Assembly: GCA_030447415.1 (NCBI GenBank)
Contig: JAUJOZ010000009.1
Location: 1 to 64,000, forward strand
Origin: Thermomicrobiales bacterium
GTDB taxonomy: Bacteria > Chloroflexota > Chloroflexia > Thermomicrobiales > UBA6265
Direction: 5' to 3'
DNA length: 64,000 bases
Shown here piece after piece: positions 36,027 through 45,018 of this stretch. The notes below the pieces were generated by a model. It was not told the DNA's origin. It worked only from the letters and a program-made list of their open reading frames with translations, and made no database searches. Position numbers and translations under genes: made by a program. Position 1 is the first letter of the stretch. Each line of letters begins with the position of its first letter.

Positions 36027-37249
36027 CTACGCGTCCGCAACGAGGGGCTCCCGCTCGGCCGCCAGTCGCTCCAGCAACTCCACCCTCGCTCCGGCCCCGG
36101 CAGCGCCTCCATCTCGTCGCGTAGGCGTTGGGCATTCTGCCGGTAGCGCGGATCTCGCAGAACCTCCCGGACGGCCGCGCCGATGGCCGCCGGCGTCCGG
36201 TCGTCCGGCCCGATCACCCGACCGAGGCCAAGCCCGCGCACCGTTGGGCGTTCTCGGGCTGGTCGGCCGCGATCGGGATGACGACCACCGGCAGCCCGTG
36301 CCCCACGGCCGCCAACACGGTGTTGTGCCCGCCGTGGGTCACGACGAGGTCGCAGTGCGGCAGGAGCAGGCTCTGGGACGTAGCGCTCGACGTGCACGTG
36401 GGGCGGCTGCGGTCCCAGCTCCGCCGGGTCCTTGCCCCGCCCGACGGTGACGACGAGCGTGCCGGTCTCGTCCCGCAGCCCCTCGAGCACCGCCTGGAAG
36501 AGCGCGGGGAAGACACCGAGGAAGGGAATGTTGGGTAGCTCGGTGCCGAAGGTGGCGTAGACGACGGGCCGGTCAAGGTCCGGACCGAGCCAGGCGGGCG
36601 CCGCCTCGCGGCCGGAGCGGTCGAAGACGACGGTGCGCAGGTGGTGCATCGTGGGGCCGGAGTGCCGCCGGGTCCTGGTAGGACGGCGGCACGAACGCCA
36701 GCAGCAGGTAGCGGTAGGCATCTGCAGGTCGGGGTCGGGGGGCAGCCCGACCGCGCGGCGAACTGGGTCGAGTTGGGCACTGAGCCGGTCCCGGAACGCG
36801 GTGAAGTCGAAGAAGTGCCCGATCTGCACCGCGGCGTGGGGGATCCCCGCAGCCTCGGCCGCGACGGCCCCGCCGAACTCGGCGGTCTCCCGAACCACAA
36901 CGTCGGGCGTCCAGTTCCGGCAGAGGGCGAGCAGGTCGGGCACCGCCCGCCGCGCGTTGTACCCGCCGAAGACGTGGGCGATCATGAAGGCGTTGCCCTC
37001 GGCGGTGGAGCCCTCTTGCGTGCTAAGCTGCTGGAGGTGGCCCAACAGCCCGGCCAGTTCCGGATCCATGCCCGCGGCGTCGTCGCGGCCAGCCGGGAAG
37101 GCGCGGAAGCCGCTGGCTTCGACGGTGGGTCCGAAGGACCGGGGCGCGGCGAAGGCAACCTCGTGCCCAGCCTCCGTCAGCGCTTGGGCGACGGGCACCA
37201 GCGGATGGAAGTGGCCTGACCCGGCCGTCGTGGTGAAGAGGGCGCGCAC
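36027..37249 (-). CDS. MGT-family glycosyltransferase, GT1 type (several frameshifts)
   Basis: GT-B glycosyltransferase of the macrolide/sterol glucosyltransferase group, using an activated sugar to decorate a hydrophobic acceptor. GTG 37249 follows AGGAGG. The N-terminus (VRALFTTTAGSGHFHPLVPVAQAL) and acceptor half are in one frame up to PDPDLQMPT. A shift near 36700 leads to YRYLLLAFVPPSYQDP-type sequence, and another near 36660 returns to MHHLRTVVFD. Near 36375 a further shift reaches the donor-site motif HCDLVVTHGGHNTVLAAVGHGLPVVVIP. The end, PLVADA and TAG (36027), is in yet another frame. Corrected, it would be about 405 residues, normal. With three or more indels I cannot decide between decay and poor sequence. 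Confidence 0.7.
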
Positions 37250-37359
37250 CTTGATCCTCCTGGCTGGGCTAGTTCGACACGCGCCAGCATAGGGGACGCA
37301 ACCCGAGGACAGAAGCGGGCGGGCCGCCGGCACCGTCCATTTCATCCCCAGAGCGCCAC

Positions 37360-37895
37360 GAGACCGCCGAGACTCGGCCCGCTCAAGCCTCGCTGCCTGG
37401 ATGAACCGGTCGCCGTCTCATTGGACGACCTCATCCCAGCTGGCCACTTCTCCTGCCACCTGGAAGCGCGAAGCTCGACCTGGCGTTCATCTGCAGGTGG
37501 GCGAAGGCATGCTACGCCGAGACAACGCAACCGCGGCGTACCGGAAGGTAACTCGCAAGCGTCAGGTCTGGGTGGAGCCGCTCTTCGGCGAGGCAACAGA
37601 CTGGCACGGGCTGCGGCGGTTCCGGCTCCGCGAGCTGGACAACGTCAACATCGAGGGGCTGCTGATCGCGGCGGGACAGTACCTGACGCGCTCGTTGGGC
37701 ACCGCCGGATGGGTCCGGCGCGACGCCTCGTGCGGGTGCCCGGTCGCCCTCCCCGGCCCGGGTCGGGTGTTGGCGGCCAACCGCAGACGATCGACGACCG
37801 AGCCAGAGATCCGGCTCGTTCCAGCAGCCGACAGAGAAATCACCGGCGAGGGAGCAGCTACCGGAGCCTTTTTCAATAGGCGGCTCCCTTCTCCG
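37360..37895 (+). mobile_element. Internally deleted IS1182-type transposase and IS end
   Basis: The reading LGPLKPRCLDEPVAVSLDDLIPAGHFSCHLEA and KLDLAFICRWAKACY (37370-37530, with one shift) is the N-terminus of IS1182-type transposases. It is followed directly by YRKVTRKRQVWVEPLFGEA and WHGLRRFRLRELDNVNIEGLLIAAGQ (37540-37690), their C-terminus. The middle with two of the three DDE residues is missing, so the element is dead. At 37866-37885 lies CCTTTTTCAATAGGCGG, similar to the TTTTTCAACAGGCTG ends of the composite element at 19.7-22.7 kb. Downstream is no gene until proC. Confidence 0.75.
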
Positions 37896-38099
37896 ACGCG
37901 CCGCACAGTCATCATGTAGCCGCGGGCCACCGTGCCCAACGTATTGCCGGCGCTGGCGTGGCGCGATGGGCACCGACATCCGGGATAGCGGTTGCCCCCG
38001 TCCGTGTGCTGGTCAGGACCAAGGGGAGACACACGGGTCTGCGCCGGCGTCGACGGGGGATGCGCCAATGAGGAGGTCGCGGCTCCTACGCTTCCCCGC

Positions 38100-38975
38100 C
38101 TATCCCACCTTCTCTCCCTCATCCCGTCCGAGGGCGACCGTACGCTGGTAGGCGGCGTAGACGGCGCGCGAGAGGACGGTACGCAAACCGCCCTTCTCCA
38201 TTTGGTAAATCGCCTCGGCAGAGGTGCCGCCGGGAGACGTCACCATGTTTCGCAGTTCCGCCATGTGCTTTCCAGAATCGCGGGCGAAGGCGACGGACCC
38301 CGCCACAGTCTGCAACACGATCTGCTCGGCAATGCGGCGCGGAAAGCCCATGTGAACCCCCGCGTCGATCAAGGCCTCCATCATCAGGAAGACGTAGGTC
38401 GGGCCGGTGCCGGAGAGGGCGGTCGCCATGTCGACGTACTTCTCCTCCTCCACCCACAGCTCTTCACCCAGCGCCCCGAGCACCGCCCGCACGCGCGCCC
38501 GCTGTCCGTCGTCCACGTCCGGGGTCGAGGTCCAGACGCTCATCCCCTGGCCGACCTGGGCCGGCGTGTTCGGCATCACCCGGGCGATGGCGTCGTGTCC
38601 GAGGCCGCGGCTCAACGTGCCGATCCCGGCGCCGGCGATGACGGAGACGGCGACCTGCCGCGGCTCCAGCCGGCCGTGGAGTTGCCGCATCACGGCGGAG
38701 AGGACCTGCGGCTTGACCGTCAGGAGGACGAGGTCGCCTTGGGTGGCCGCCTCCCGGTTCCCCTCGACGCTGATGATGCCGAAGCGCTGTACCAGCCGTT
38801 GTCGTCGGTCTTCACGGGGGTGGCTGGCGACGATCCGGTCCGGTGAAATCATGCCGCGTGCCAGCAAGCCGGCAATCATCGACTCCGCCATCACCCCTGC
38901 GCCGACGAACGCTAACCTCGCGTCGGCTAGCGCCCCGCGCCCATCGCTTGCTAAGTCCATCCCCTCTGCCACCAC
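38100..38975 (-). CDS. proC: Pyrroline-5-carboxylate reductase
   Basis: Last step of proline synthesis: reduces pyrroline-5-carboxylate with NAD(P)H. The 291-residue protein has the Rossmann start LAFVGAGVMAESMIAGLLARG, VLLTVKPQV, SVIAGAGIGTL, VMPNTPAQVGQGMSV, and the conserved C-terminal signature ALSGTGPTYVFLMMEALIDAGVHMG. LQTVAGSVAF, and SPGGTSAEAIYQME follow, with the Ser/Gly/Thr substrate loop. GTG 38975 has GAGGAGG upstream; ATG 38960 is possible. It lies 33 bases downstream of the HIT gene on the same strand, so probably an operon. Confidence 0.95.
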   Translation of the reverse strand: MVAEGMDLASDGRGALADARLAFVGAGVMAESMIAGLLARGMISPDRIVASHPREDRRQRLVQRFGIISVEGNREAATQGDLVLLTVKPQVLSAVMRQLHGRLEPRQVAVSVIAGAGIGTLSRGLGHDAIARVMPNTPAQVGQGMSVWTSTPDVDDGQRARVRAVLGALGEELWVEEEKYVDMATALSGTGPTYVFLMMEALIDAGVHMGFPRRIAEQIVLQTVAGSVAFARDSGKHMAELRNMVTSPGGTSAEAIYQMEKGGLRTVLSRAVYAAYQRTVALGRDEGEKVG

Positions 38976-39008
38976 GTCCTCCTCGTCCCAGACACCCCTA
39001 CGGATATT

Positions 39009-39449
39009 CTAGTGAAGCTCCCCCTGGTCGACTGGTAGGACGGCGCGGAGCCGTGCCGCGACCTCGTCCAGCTCAGTCCGCGAGGGTTTGGTCGACCAGT
39101 CCGCGTCGAGGCGGAAGGCGTCGCCGTGGAATCGAGGGAAGACGTGAAGGTGAAGATGAAAGACGTCCTGAAACGCCGCCGCCCCGTCGGCCAGGAAGAG
39201 ATTCACTCCCTCACACCGCAAGCCAGATCGGCGGATCGCTCGGTTCACCCGCAGCGCGAACCGGAACAAGTGCGCACCCAGCTCCTCGTCCAGCTCGGCC
39301 AGGGTGACGACATGCCGCTTCGGCACGACGAGAACGTGACCGGGGTTAACCGGCTCGATCGTCAGGAAGGCGAGACACTGGTCGTCCTCGTCGACCATGC
39401 TCGCCACTGCTCGCCCGCGCACGATGTCGCAGAAGACGCAGTCGTCCAC
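39009..39449 (-). CDS. HIT-family nucleotide-binding protein
   Basis: Histidine-triad hydrolase or transferase of 146 residues from GTG 39449. A zinc-type Cys pair CVFCDIVRG opens the protein, then VNPGHVLVVPKRH, and the triad HLHLHVFPR. Members hydrolyse AMP-amino acid or dinucleoside polyphosphate bonds. Between the two Cys and the HIT motif the layout is the Hit/HinT class. The open frame extends another 160 bases upstream without family similarity. The next gene downstream is proC. Confidence 0.88.
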   Translation of the reverse strand: MDDCVFCDIVRGRAVASMVDEDDQCLAFLTIEPVNPGHVLVVPKRHVVTLAELDEELGAHLFRFALRVNRAIRRSGLRCEGVNLFLADGAAAFQDVFHLHLHVFPRFHGDAFRLDADWSTKPSRTELDEVAARLRAVLPVDQGELH

Positions 39450-39640
39450 TCTGCCGCCCGTGTCAATTCGTCCCGAGACGCCGGACCGACGTTCGCCCCA
39501 CTCCGTCGGCATTATCCTTGCGCGCGTGCCCACCATGCACCCGCCCGTGGTGACGCCGCCGCCGGACCGGCATCCGTCACCACACAGGACCTGTGGCCCG
39601 CCATCTATCACCCATCACCCGCAATCGAAGGGAGCCCACC

Positions 39641-41716
39641 GTGCCCAACCGCCTCGCGAACGAGACGAGTCCCTACCTATTGCAGCACAAGGACAACCCG
39701 GTCGACTGGTACCCATGGGGACCGGAGGCGCTGGAGCGGGCCAAGGCGGAGGACAAGCCGATCCTCGTCAGCATCGGCTACTCCGCCTGTCACTGGTGCC
39801 ACGTCATGGAGCACGAGTCGTTCGAGGACCACCGCATCGCGCAACAGATGAACGACCTGTTCGTCAACGTCAAGGTCGACCGTGAGGAGCGTCCGGACCT
39901 CGACTCCATCTACATGAGCGCCGTCCAGGCAATGACCGGGCATGGCGGCTGGCCGCTCAACGCCTTCCTCACCCCCGACGGCGTCCCTTTCTATGGCGGT
40001 ACCTACTTCCCACCGGAGGACCGGCACGGCATGCCGAGCTTTCCCAAGGTGATGGAAGCGGTCGCCGATGCGTACCGCAACCGCCGCGACGCCATCGAGG
40101 AGAACGCCGAGCAATTGCGCGCCTACCTGGAGGGGGCTACGCGCGTCACCCCGCGGCCGGGCGACCTCAGCCCCGAGATTCTGGACCGCGCCTTCCGCGG
40201 CCTGCGCCGGTCGTTCGATCCCGAGCACGGTGGCTTCGGCGCCGCGCCGAAGTTTCCCCAGCCGGCGAACCTGGAGTTCTTGCTCCGCTTCTGGAAGCGC
40301 ACCGGCGAAGACTCCGCCGCCGAAGTGGTCCGGCTGACGCTCGATGAGATGGCCTGCGGCGGAATCTACGACCAACTCGGTGGAGGCTTCGCCCGCTACG
40401 CGGTGGATGCCATCTGGCTCGTCCCCCACTTCGAGAAGATGCTCTACGACAATGCCCAGCTCGCCCGTATCTACCTCGATGCCTACCGCGCCTTCGGGGA
40501 CGACCTCTACCGGCGGATCGCGACCGAAACGCTGGAGTACGTCGCCCGCGAGATGACGAGCCCCGAGGGAGGCTTCTACTCGACCCAGGACGCCGACAGC
40601 GAGGGGCACGAGGGCAAGTTCTACGTCTGGACGCCGGACGAGATTGAAGCGGTCCTCGGACCGGATGACGCCGCCCTCGTCGGTCGCTATTACGGCGTGA
40701 CCCGTCACGGCAACTTCGAGGGGACGAACATCCTCCACGTCCAGCGCCCGGCGGAGGAGGTCGCCGCCGAGGAGGGACTGGAGGTCGGCGCGTACGTGGC
40801 GCGGCTCGAGGCGGCGCGGGCGAAGCTCTTCGCCGCCCGAGAGGAACGGGTCCACCCCGGACGCGACGAGAAGATCTTGACGAGTTGGAATGGGCTGATG
40901 TTGCGCGCCTTCGCCGAAGGGTCCCGCGTCCTCGATCGATCGGACTTTCGGCAGATCGCCGAGCGCAACGCCGCGTTCCTCCTCGATACCCTGCGCCAGG
41001 ATGGCCGTCTGCTCCGCACCTACAAGGACGGCCAAGCCAAGCTGAACGGCTACCTGGAAGACTATGCCTTCCTCATCGACGGGCTCATCGCCCTGTACCA
41101 GGCCACCTTCCAGCGCCGCTGGATCGACGAGGCAGCCGCCCTCACCGAGACGATGGTGTCCGAGTTCGCCGACGAGCAGGGCAACGGCTTCTACGATACG
41201 GGCACCCACCACGAGGCGCTCGTCACCCGGCCGCGCGACCTCCAGGACGGCGCGACGCCAGCCGGTAATTCCGTCGCCGCCGATGTCCTTCTCCGCCTCG
41301 CCACGATGACCGCCAACGACGAGTACGCCCGCCGCGCCGGCCGCGTCCTGGCGATGATGGCCGCGCCGATGGCCGAGCAGCCGGTCGGTTTCGGACGCTT
41401 CCTCTGCGCCCTCGACATCCACCTTGCCACGCCGAAGGAGGTCGCCCTTGCCGGCGACCGCGCCGACCCCGCGCTCGACACCCTGGCCGCTGCGGTCTAC
41501 CGTCGCTATGAACCGAACGTCGTCCTTGGCTTCGCCGACCCGGCCGACTCCACCATTGCCGAGCGCTTGCCCTTCCTGGCCAACCGCCCCCCCCGGGACG
41601 GCCGCGCCACCGCCTACGTCTGCGAGCGCTTCGCCTGCCTCCCCCCCGTCACCGATCCCGCCGATTTGGCGATCCAACTGGAGCAAGGCACGGGTGTGAG
41701 CTGGCAGGAACTGTAG
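39641..41716 (+). CDS. YyaL/DUF255 thioredoxin-domain protein
   Basis: A 691-residue protein of the spermatogenesis-associated-20/YyaL family. An N-terminal thioredoxin-like domain has [18 protein letters not shown], the redox pair in [11 protein letters not shown], and [14 protein letters not shown]. The rest is an (alpha/alpha)6 barrel like N-acylglucosamine epimerases and glycoside hydrolases: [49 protein letters not shown], and [18 protein letters not shown]. The role of this conserved family is still unclear. The GTG at 39641 starts right at the conserved [12 protein letters not shown]. It is divergent from the HIT gene, with about 190 bases between starts. Confidence 0.93.
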   Translation: MPNRLANETSPYLLQHKDNPVDWYPWGPEALERAKAEDKPILVSIGYSACHWCHVMEHESFEDHRIAQQMNDLFVNVKVDREERPDLDSIYMSAVQAMTGHGGWPLNAFLTPDGVPFYGGTYFPPEDRHGMPSFPKVMEAVADAYRNRRDAIEENAEQLRAYLEGATRVTPRPGDLSPEILDRAFRGLRRSFDPEHGGFGAAPKFPQPANLEFLLRFWKRTGEDSAAEVVRLTLDEMACGGIYDQLGGGFARYAVDAIWLVPHFEKMLYDNAQLARIYLDAYRAFGDDLYRRIATETLEYVAREMTSPEGGFYSTQDADSEGHEGKFYVWTPDEIEAVLGPDDAALVGRYYGVTRHGNFEGTNILHVQRPAEEVAAEEGLEVGAYVARLEAARAKLFAAREERVHPGRDEKILTSWNGLMLRAFAEGSRVLDRSDFRQIAERNAAFLLDTLRQDGRLLRTYKDGQAKLNGYLEDYAFLIDGLIALYQATFQRRWIDEAAALTETMVSEFADEQGNGFYDTGTHHEALVTRPRDLQDGATPAGNSVAADVLLRLATMTANDEYARRAGRVLAMMAAPMAEQPVGFGRFLCALDIHLATPKEVALAGDRADPALDTLAAAVYRRYEPNVVLGFADPADSTIAERLPFLANRPPRDGRATAYVCERFACLPPVTDPADLAIQLEQGTGVSWQEL

Positions 41717-41828
41717 GCACGCGGAGAAGGAACGAGGCTTGCGTTTGGGCGGAGTCGGTCGCCAAGTCAACCGATGGCAACCGGCCGGAACTCCGTTGCT
41801 CTTCTCACTCCAGCGGAGGCAGCGCGCA

Positions 41829-42947
41829 ATGTGTCGCCCAAGCTCATGGGCCCGCGCGGTCGCGGGTCTCGTCGTTCTCGGCCTGCTGCAGATCCCGATG
41901 CAGGCGCCGTCGTCCGCCCACGCCGCGCCGGCCAGGGTTCAAGACGACGCCCGGATGGCCGAGGGAGCGCGGGCGGCCGCGGATTTCGTCCTCGGCCTCG
42001 CCGCCGATCGGTCGTTCAACGCCCTCTACGACTGGATCCACCCCGACGCGCACGCCGTCATTCCCCGGGTCACCGCCGTCCGCTTGTTCCAGGTGATCTA
42101 CGAGCTCGCCGAAGCGGGGCGCGGCACCGTAACCGGTGCGCGGGTCACCGAATGGACGTGGGAGGTGACGGGCACCACTTATCCGGTCGCGGTCGGCGTC
42201 TCCTACGAGCAGCCGTACGTGGAGGACGGGCAGCCGGAGGTGCTGAAGGAGGAGATGTTCCTGGTTGAACACGAGGACCAGTGGCGCTGGTTCTTCGGCG
42301 ACAGTCGGGAGTACGTTGACGACTTGATCGCGCGCTTCGGCGAAGGCGGGGCGATCGGCTCAGCCGCGGACAATCGGATCGAGTCGGTGCCTGAGGATCT
42401 GGACGCCTTCTTCGGCGATGTCCTGGCGACGACAGAGTTCCCGTACGTCAGCCCCGGCGTGGTCGGCGTCGACGCGGACGAGGTGGTCAACACCGGCTGC
42501 GGCGCCACCGGACCCGACTTCGCGGCGTTTTACTGCCCGCGCGACCAGGGGGTGTACCTCGACCTCCCATTCCTGACCGACATCGAGACCCGGTACGGCG
42601 ATTTCGCCGTCGCCTTCGTCATCGGCCATGAGTGGGCGCATCACGTCCAGCGAGAGATCGGCATGGAGCGCGTGGAAGCGCCGGACGAGCCGGGCGAGTT
42701 CTACAGCATCGAGATCGAGTTGCTGGCCGACTGCCTGACGGGGGTGTGGGCACGAGACATCGATACCCGCGGCCAGCTCGACCCCGGCGACATCGACGAG
42801 GCGATTAGCCTGACGCTCGAGCGTCTCGGTGACCCGGCCTACATCGACCGCTACGATCCGCAGGCCCACGGATCGGCCGACGAGCGCCGCCAATCGTTCC
42901 TCAGCGGCTACGAGAACGGGTTCTGGGGTTGCAACGTCGTCCTGTGA
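41829..42947 (+). CDS. Secreted neutral zinc metallopeptidase, YpfJ-like
   Basis: A 372-residue protein with a signal peptide (RAVAGLVVLGLLQIPMQAPSSAHA, about 10-35). A beta-rich middle domain (about 40-190) is followed by the peptidase part: NTGCGATGPDFAAFYCPRDQGVYLDLPF and the zinc motif AFVIGHEWAHHVQ, then ELLADCLTGVWARDID with a third-ligand-region Asp. This is the Zn_peptidase family (PF04228, YpfJ/KPN_02809). The C-terminus FLSGYENGFWGCNVVL is also typical. The added NTF2-like middle domain makes it longer than most. ATG 41829 was chosen because the signal peptide begins there. Confidence 0.85.
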   Translation: MCRPSSWARAVAGLVVLGLLQIPMQAPSSAHAAPARVQDDARMAEGARAAADFVLGLAADRSFNALYDWIHPDAHAVIPRVTAVRLFQVIYELAEAGRGTVTGARVTEWTWEVTGTTYPVAVGVSYEQPYVEDGQPEVLKEEMFLVEHEDQWRWFFGDSREYVDDLIARFGEGGAIGSAADNRIESVPEDLDAFFGDVLATTEFPYVSPGVVGVDADEVVNTGCGATGPDFAAFYCPRDQGVYLDLPFLTDIETRYGDFAVAFVIGHEWAHHVQREIGMERVEAPDEPGEFYSIEIELLADCLTGVWARDIDTRGQLDPGDIDEAISLTLERLGDPAYIDRYDPQAHGSADERRQSFLSGYENGFWGCNVVL

Positions 42948-42971
42948 TCCACCAGGAGTGTTGCCGGTCCA

Positions 42972-43760
42972 TTACCCGCCGGACGGTCCCTGGACCGGGT
43001 TGCGCAGCACACCGACCCCGCCGACCTCGACCTCGATGGTGTCGCCCGGCTGCATCGGGCCGACGCCCTCCGGCGTACCGGTCAGGATCACGTCGCCCGG
43101 GTTCAGAGTCATCACCCGGCTGATAAAGCTGACCAGGAAACGGGGCGAAAAGATCATGCTCGAGGTCCGCTGCGATTGGCGCGCATCCCCGTTGAGACGC
43201 GACTGGACGGGGACGTCACTCACGTCGAGCTCGTCGGCCGTCACCAGGCATGGCCCGAGCGGGCAGTAGGTATCGAACCCCTTGGCCCGCACCCACTGAC
43301 CGTCCTTCTTCTGCAGGACGCGGTCCGACACGTCGTTGCCGGCCGTGTACCCGAGGACGACGTTCAGCGCGTCCGCCTCGGTCACGTTCCGCGTCTCCCG
43401 GCCGATGACGATCACGAGCTCGGCCTCGAAGTCGGTGCGGTTATTCGGGTTGGCAATCACGATGGGCTGCTCGGCGCCGATCAGCGCAGACGGCGGCTTC
43501 ATGAACAGGACCGGCTCATCGGGAACCGTGCGCGTCGCGTCGTTCTCGGTCACATGGGCAACGTAGTTCAGCCCGACGCAGACGACCTTACCCGGCCCGA
43601 CGGGCGGTAGAAGCGTCAGCCCTTCCATCCGCCCGACGGCGTCGCCGCGGGTCAGGCCGCCCGCGAGCGGATCGCCGGTCGCGGCGAAGACGGTTTGGTC
43701 CTCCAGCAGGCCGTAGCGCGCCTGGCCCGACGCCGCGTCCCGGTAGCGCACGATCTTCAT
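42972..43760 (-). CDS. Fumarylacetoacetate hydrolase-family protein
   Basis: A 262-residue FAH-type enzyme acting on acylpyruvates or ring-cleaved 2-oxo acids. A metal-binding set is visible: FEAELVIVIGRE with the Glu pair, and NDVSDRVLQ. Other core blocks are VGLNYVAHV, MKPPSALIG, AKGFDTYCPLGPCLV, and MTLNPGDVILTGTPEGVGPMQPGD. Substrate specificity (fumarylpyruvate, acylpyruvate, oxaloacetate) cannot be told. It is convergent with the metallopeptidase gene and monocistronic. Confidence 0.9.
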   Translation of the reverse strand: MKIVRYRDAASGQARYGLLEDQTVFAATGDPLAGGLTRGDAVGRMEGLTLLPPVGPGKVVCVGLNYVAHVTENDATRTVPDEPVLFMKPPSALIGAEQPIVIANPNNRTDFEAELVIVIGRETRNVTEADALNVVLGYTAGNDVSDRVLQKKDGQWVRAKGFDTYCPLGPCLVTADELDVSDVPVQSRLNGDARQSQRTSSMIFSPRFLVSFISRVMTLNPGDVILTGTPEGVGPMQPGDTIEVEVGGVGVLRNPVQGPSGG

Positions 43761-44103
43761 CCTTCGCCGGTCCTCCCCTCATTCGACCGGGGCGCTCGCG
43801 GCCCCGTTCCGCTTCGCGAAGGCGCTATTCTACGCGTCCGCGCGGCCGGTGGCATCGAGCGCCAGGGGCGGTTTCCCAACCCATCGGCGCCGGTGGCGGC
43901 GTGGGACGTCGCGCGGCCGTTCGCGGGACATCAGTCCGCAGCACGCCCCTGTACATTGGGCGGCCGTCCTCTAGCCCCCGCCGATGTCGCCCGGGCGTCT
44001 CTCCGCCGCGAGCGGTCGGGTAGAATGCCGGTCGACAGTGCACGCCACAGCTCCTGCCACCGCGGCCGGCCGTCCTGAGCACGTGCCCTGGGGGTCCTCC
44101 CCG
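43761..44103. other. Divergent intergenic region, no gene seen
   Basis: About 340 bases between the minus-strand FAH gene and the plus-strand SCO1664-like gene. I find neither a clear promoter pair nor a hairpin. Confidence 0.4.
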
Positions 44104-44880
44104 ATGCCCGACCTGTTCCTGGAACTCCGCAACGACGGAAACGGTGACGGGACAATCCCGCCTGCCCCCCTGCCGGAAGAAGAGGCGTTGCGGCTTCTCG
44201 AAACCGCGGAGTTCACCGCCAGCAAGCTGATCCCGTGGGGCTCGAACTACTCGTTCGCCGTCGCGCTGGAAACCTCCGAGGGCCGGGAGCAGCTGGCGAT
44301 CTACAAGCCGCGCGCCGGCGAGGCTCCGCTCTACGATTTCCCCGAGGGCACCCTCTACCTACGGGAGCGCGCCGCCTACCTGCTCAGCCGTCACCTCGGC
44401 TGGGATCTGGTCCCGCCAACGGTCATCCGCGACGGGCCTCATGGCATCGGCAGTGTCCAGCTCTACGTGGAGCCGGGGCCGGACGGACACGACAGCCGCC
44501 GATTCTGGGGCAGTTGCCGACCGGAGATCGAGCGCCTAGTCCTGTTCGACCACCTCGCCAACAACGCCGATCGCAAGATCGGGCACTGCCTACGCGACCG
44601 AAACGGCAAAGTTTGGGGCATCGACCACGGGCTGACGTTCAGCCGCTTCCCGAAGCTGCGAACCGTGCTCTGGCAGTACGTCGGCGCACCGATCAGTCCC
44701 GCCCTCCTCGCCGACCTGCGGCGCCTCCGCGGCAACGCCGGCTCGCTGCGCCGCGATCTCGCCTCCTGCCTCGACCACGCCGAGATTGACGCCATCTTCG
44801 CCCGCCTCGACCGCTCCCTCGACACAAAGACCTACCCGAACCTCAATCCCCGCCGCAACGTTCCATACGGGTGGTGGTAG
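44104..44880 (+). CDS. SCO1664-family, PI3/4-kinase-like protein
   Basis: A 258-residue protein of the SCO1664 group, distantly similar to phosphatidylinositol 3/4-kinases. It shows the nucleotide-loop-like ASKLIPWGSNYSFAV, the Lys in AIYKPRAGEAPLYDFPEGTLYLRERAAY, LVLFDHLANNADRKIGHCL with the catalytic Asp-Arg, and WGIDHGLTFS in place of the DFG-type motif. In actinobacteria the family is often near mycothiol genes; there is none here. ATG 44104 was chosen as it lies just before conserved sequence. It ends at NVPYGWW, the usual end of the family. Confidence 0.85.
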   Translation: MPDLFLELRNDGNGDGTIPPAPLPEEEALRLLETAEFTASKLIPWGSNYSFAVALETSEGREQLAIYKPRAGEAPLYDFPEGTLYLRERAAYLLSRHLGWDLVPPTVIRDGPHGIGSVQLYVEPGPDGHDSRRFWGSCRPEIERLVLFDHLANNADRKIGHCLRDRNGKVWGIDHGLTFSRFPKLRTVLWQYVGAPISPALLADLRRLRGNAGSLRRDLASCLDHAEIDAIFARLDRSLDTKTYPNLNPRRNVPYGWW

Positions 44881-44886
44881 GCCGGC

Positions 44887-44929
44887 AGACGGCGAGTCGG
44901 CGAGTCGGCGAGTCGGCAAGTCGGCGAGG
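44887..44929. repeat. Tandem GGCGAGTC repeat
   Basis: Five near-identical 8-base units (GGCGAGTC, one variant GGCAAGTC) follow the SCO1664-like stop. The same unit, inverted, is at 27991-28030. A more decayed version may continue to 45050. Confidence 0.7.
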
Positions 44930-45018
44930 TGACGAGCCATGAGGCCCGAGCACCTAGCCGCTCGCTACAGCCGCTTCCGCCAAACACGAACGGCCTTTGC
45001 CTTGTGATGTCGAGCCGT

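Noticed and set aside
39677..41770. A 697-codon frame opposite the YyaL gene
   Set aside because: It is the shadow of a well-conserved gene and has no recognisable protein domain.
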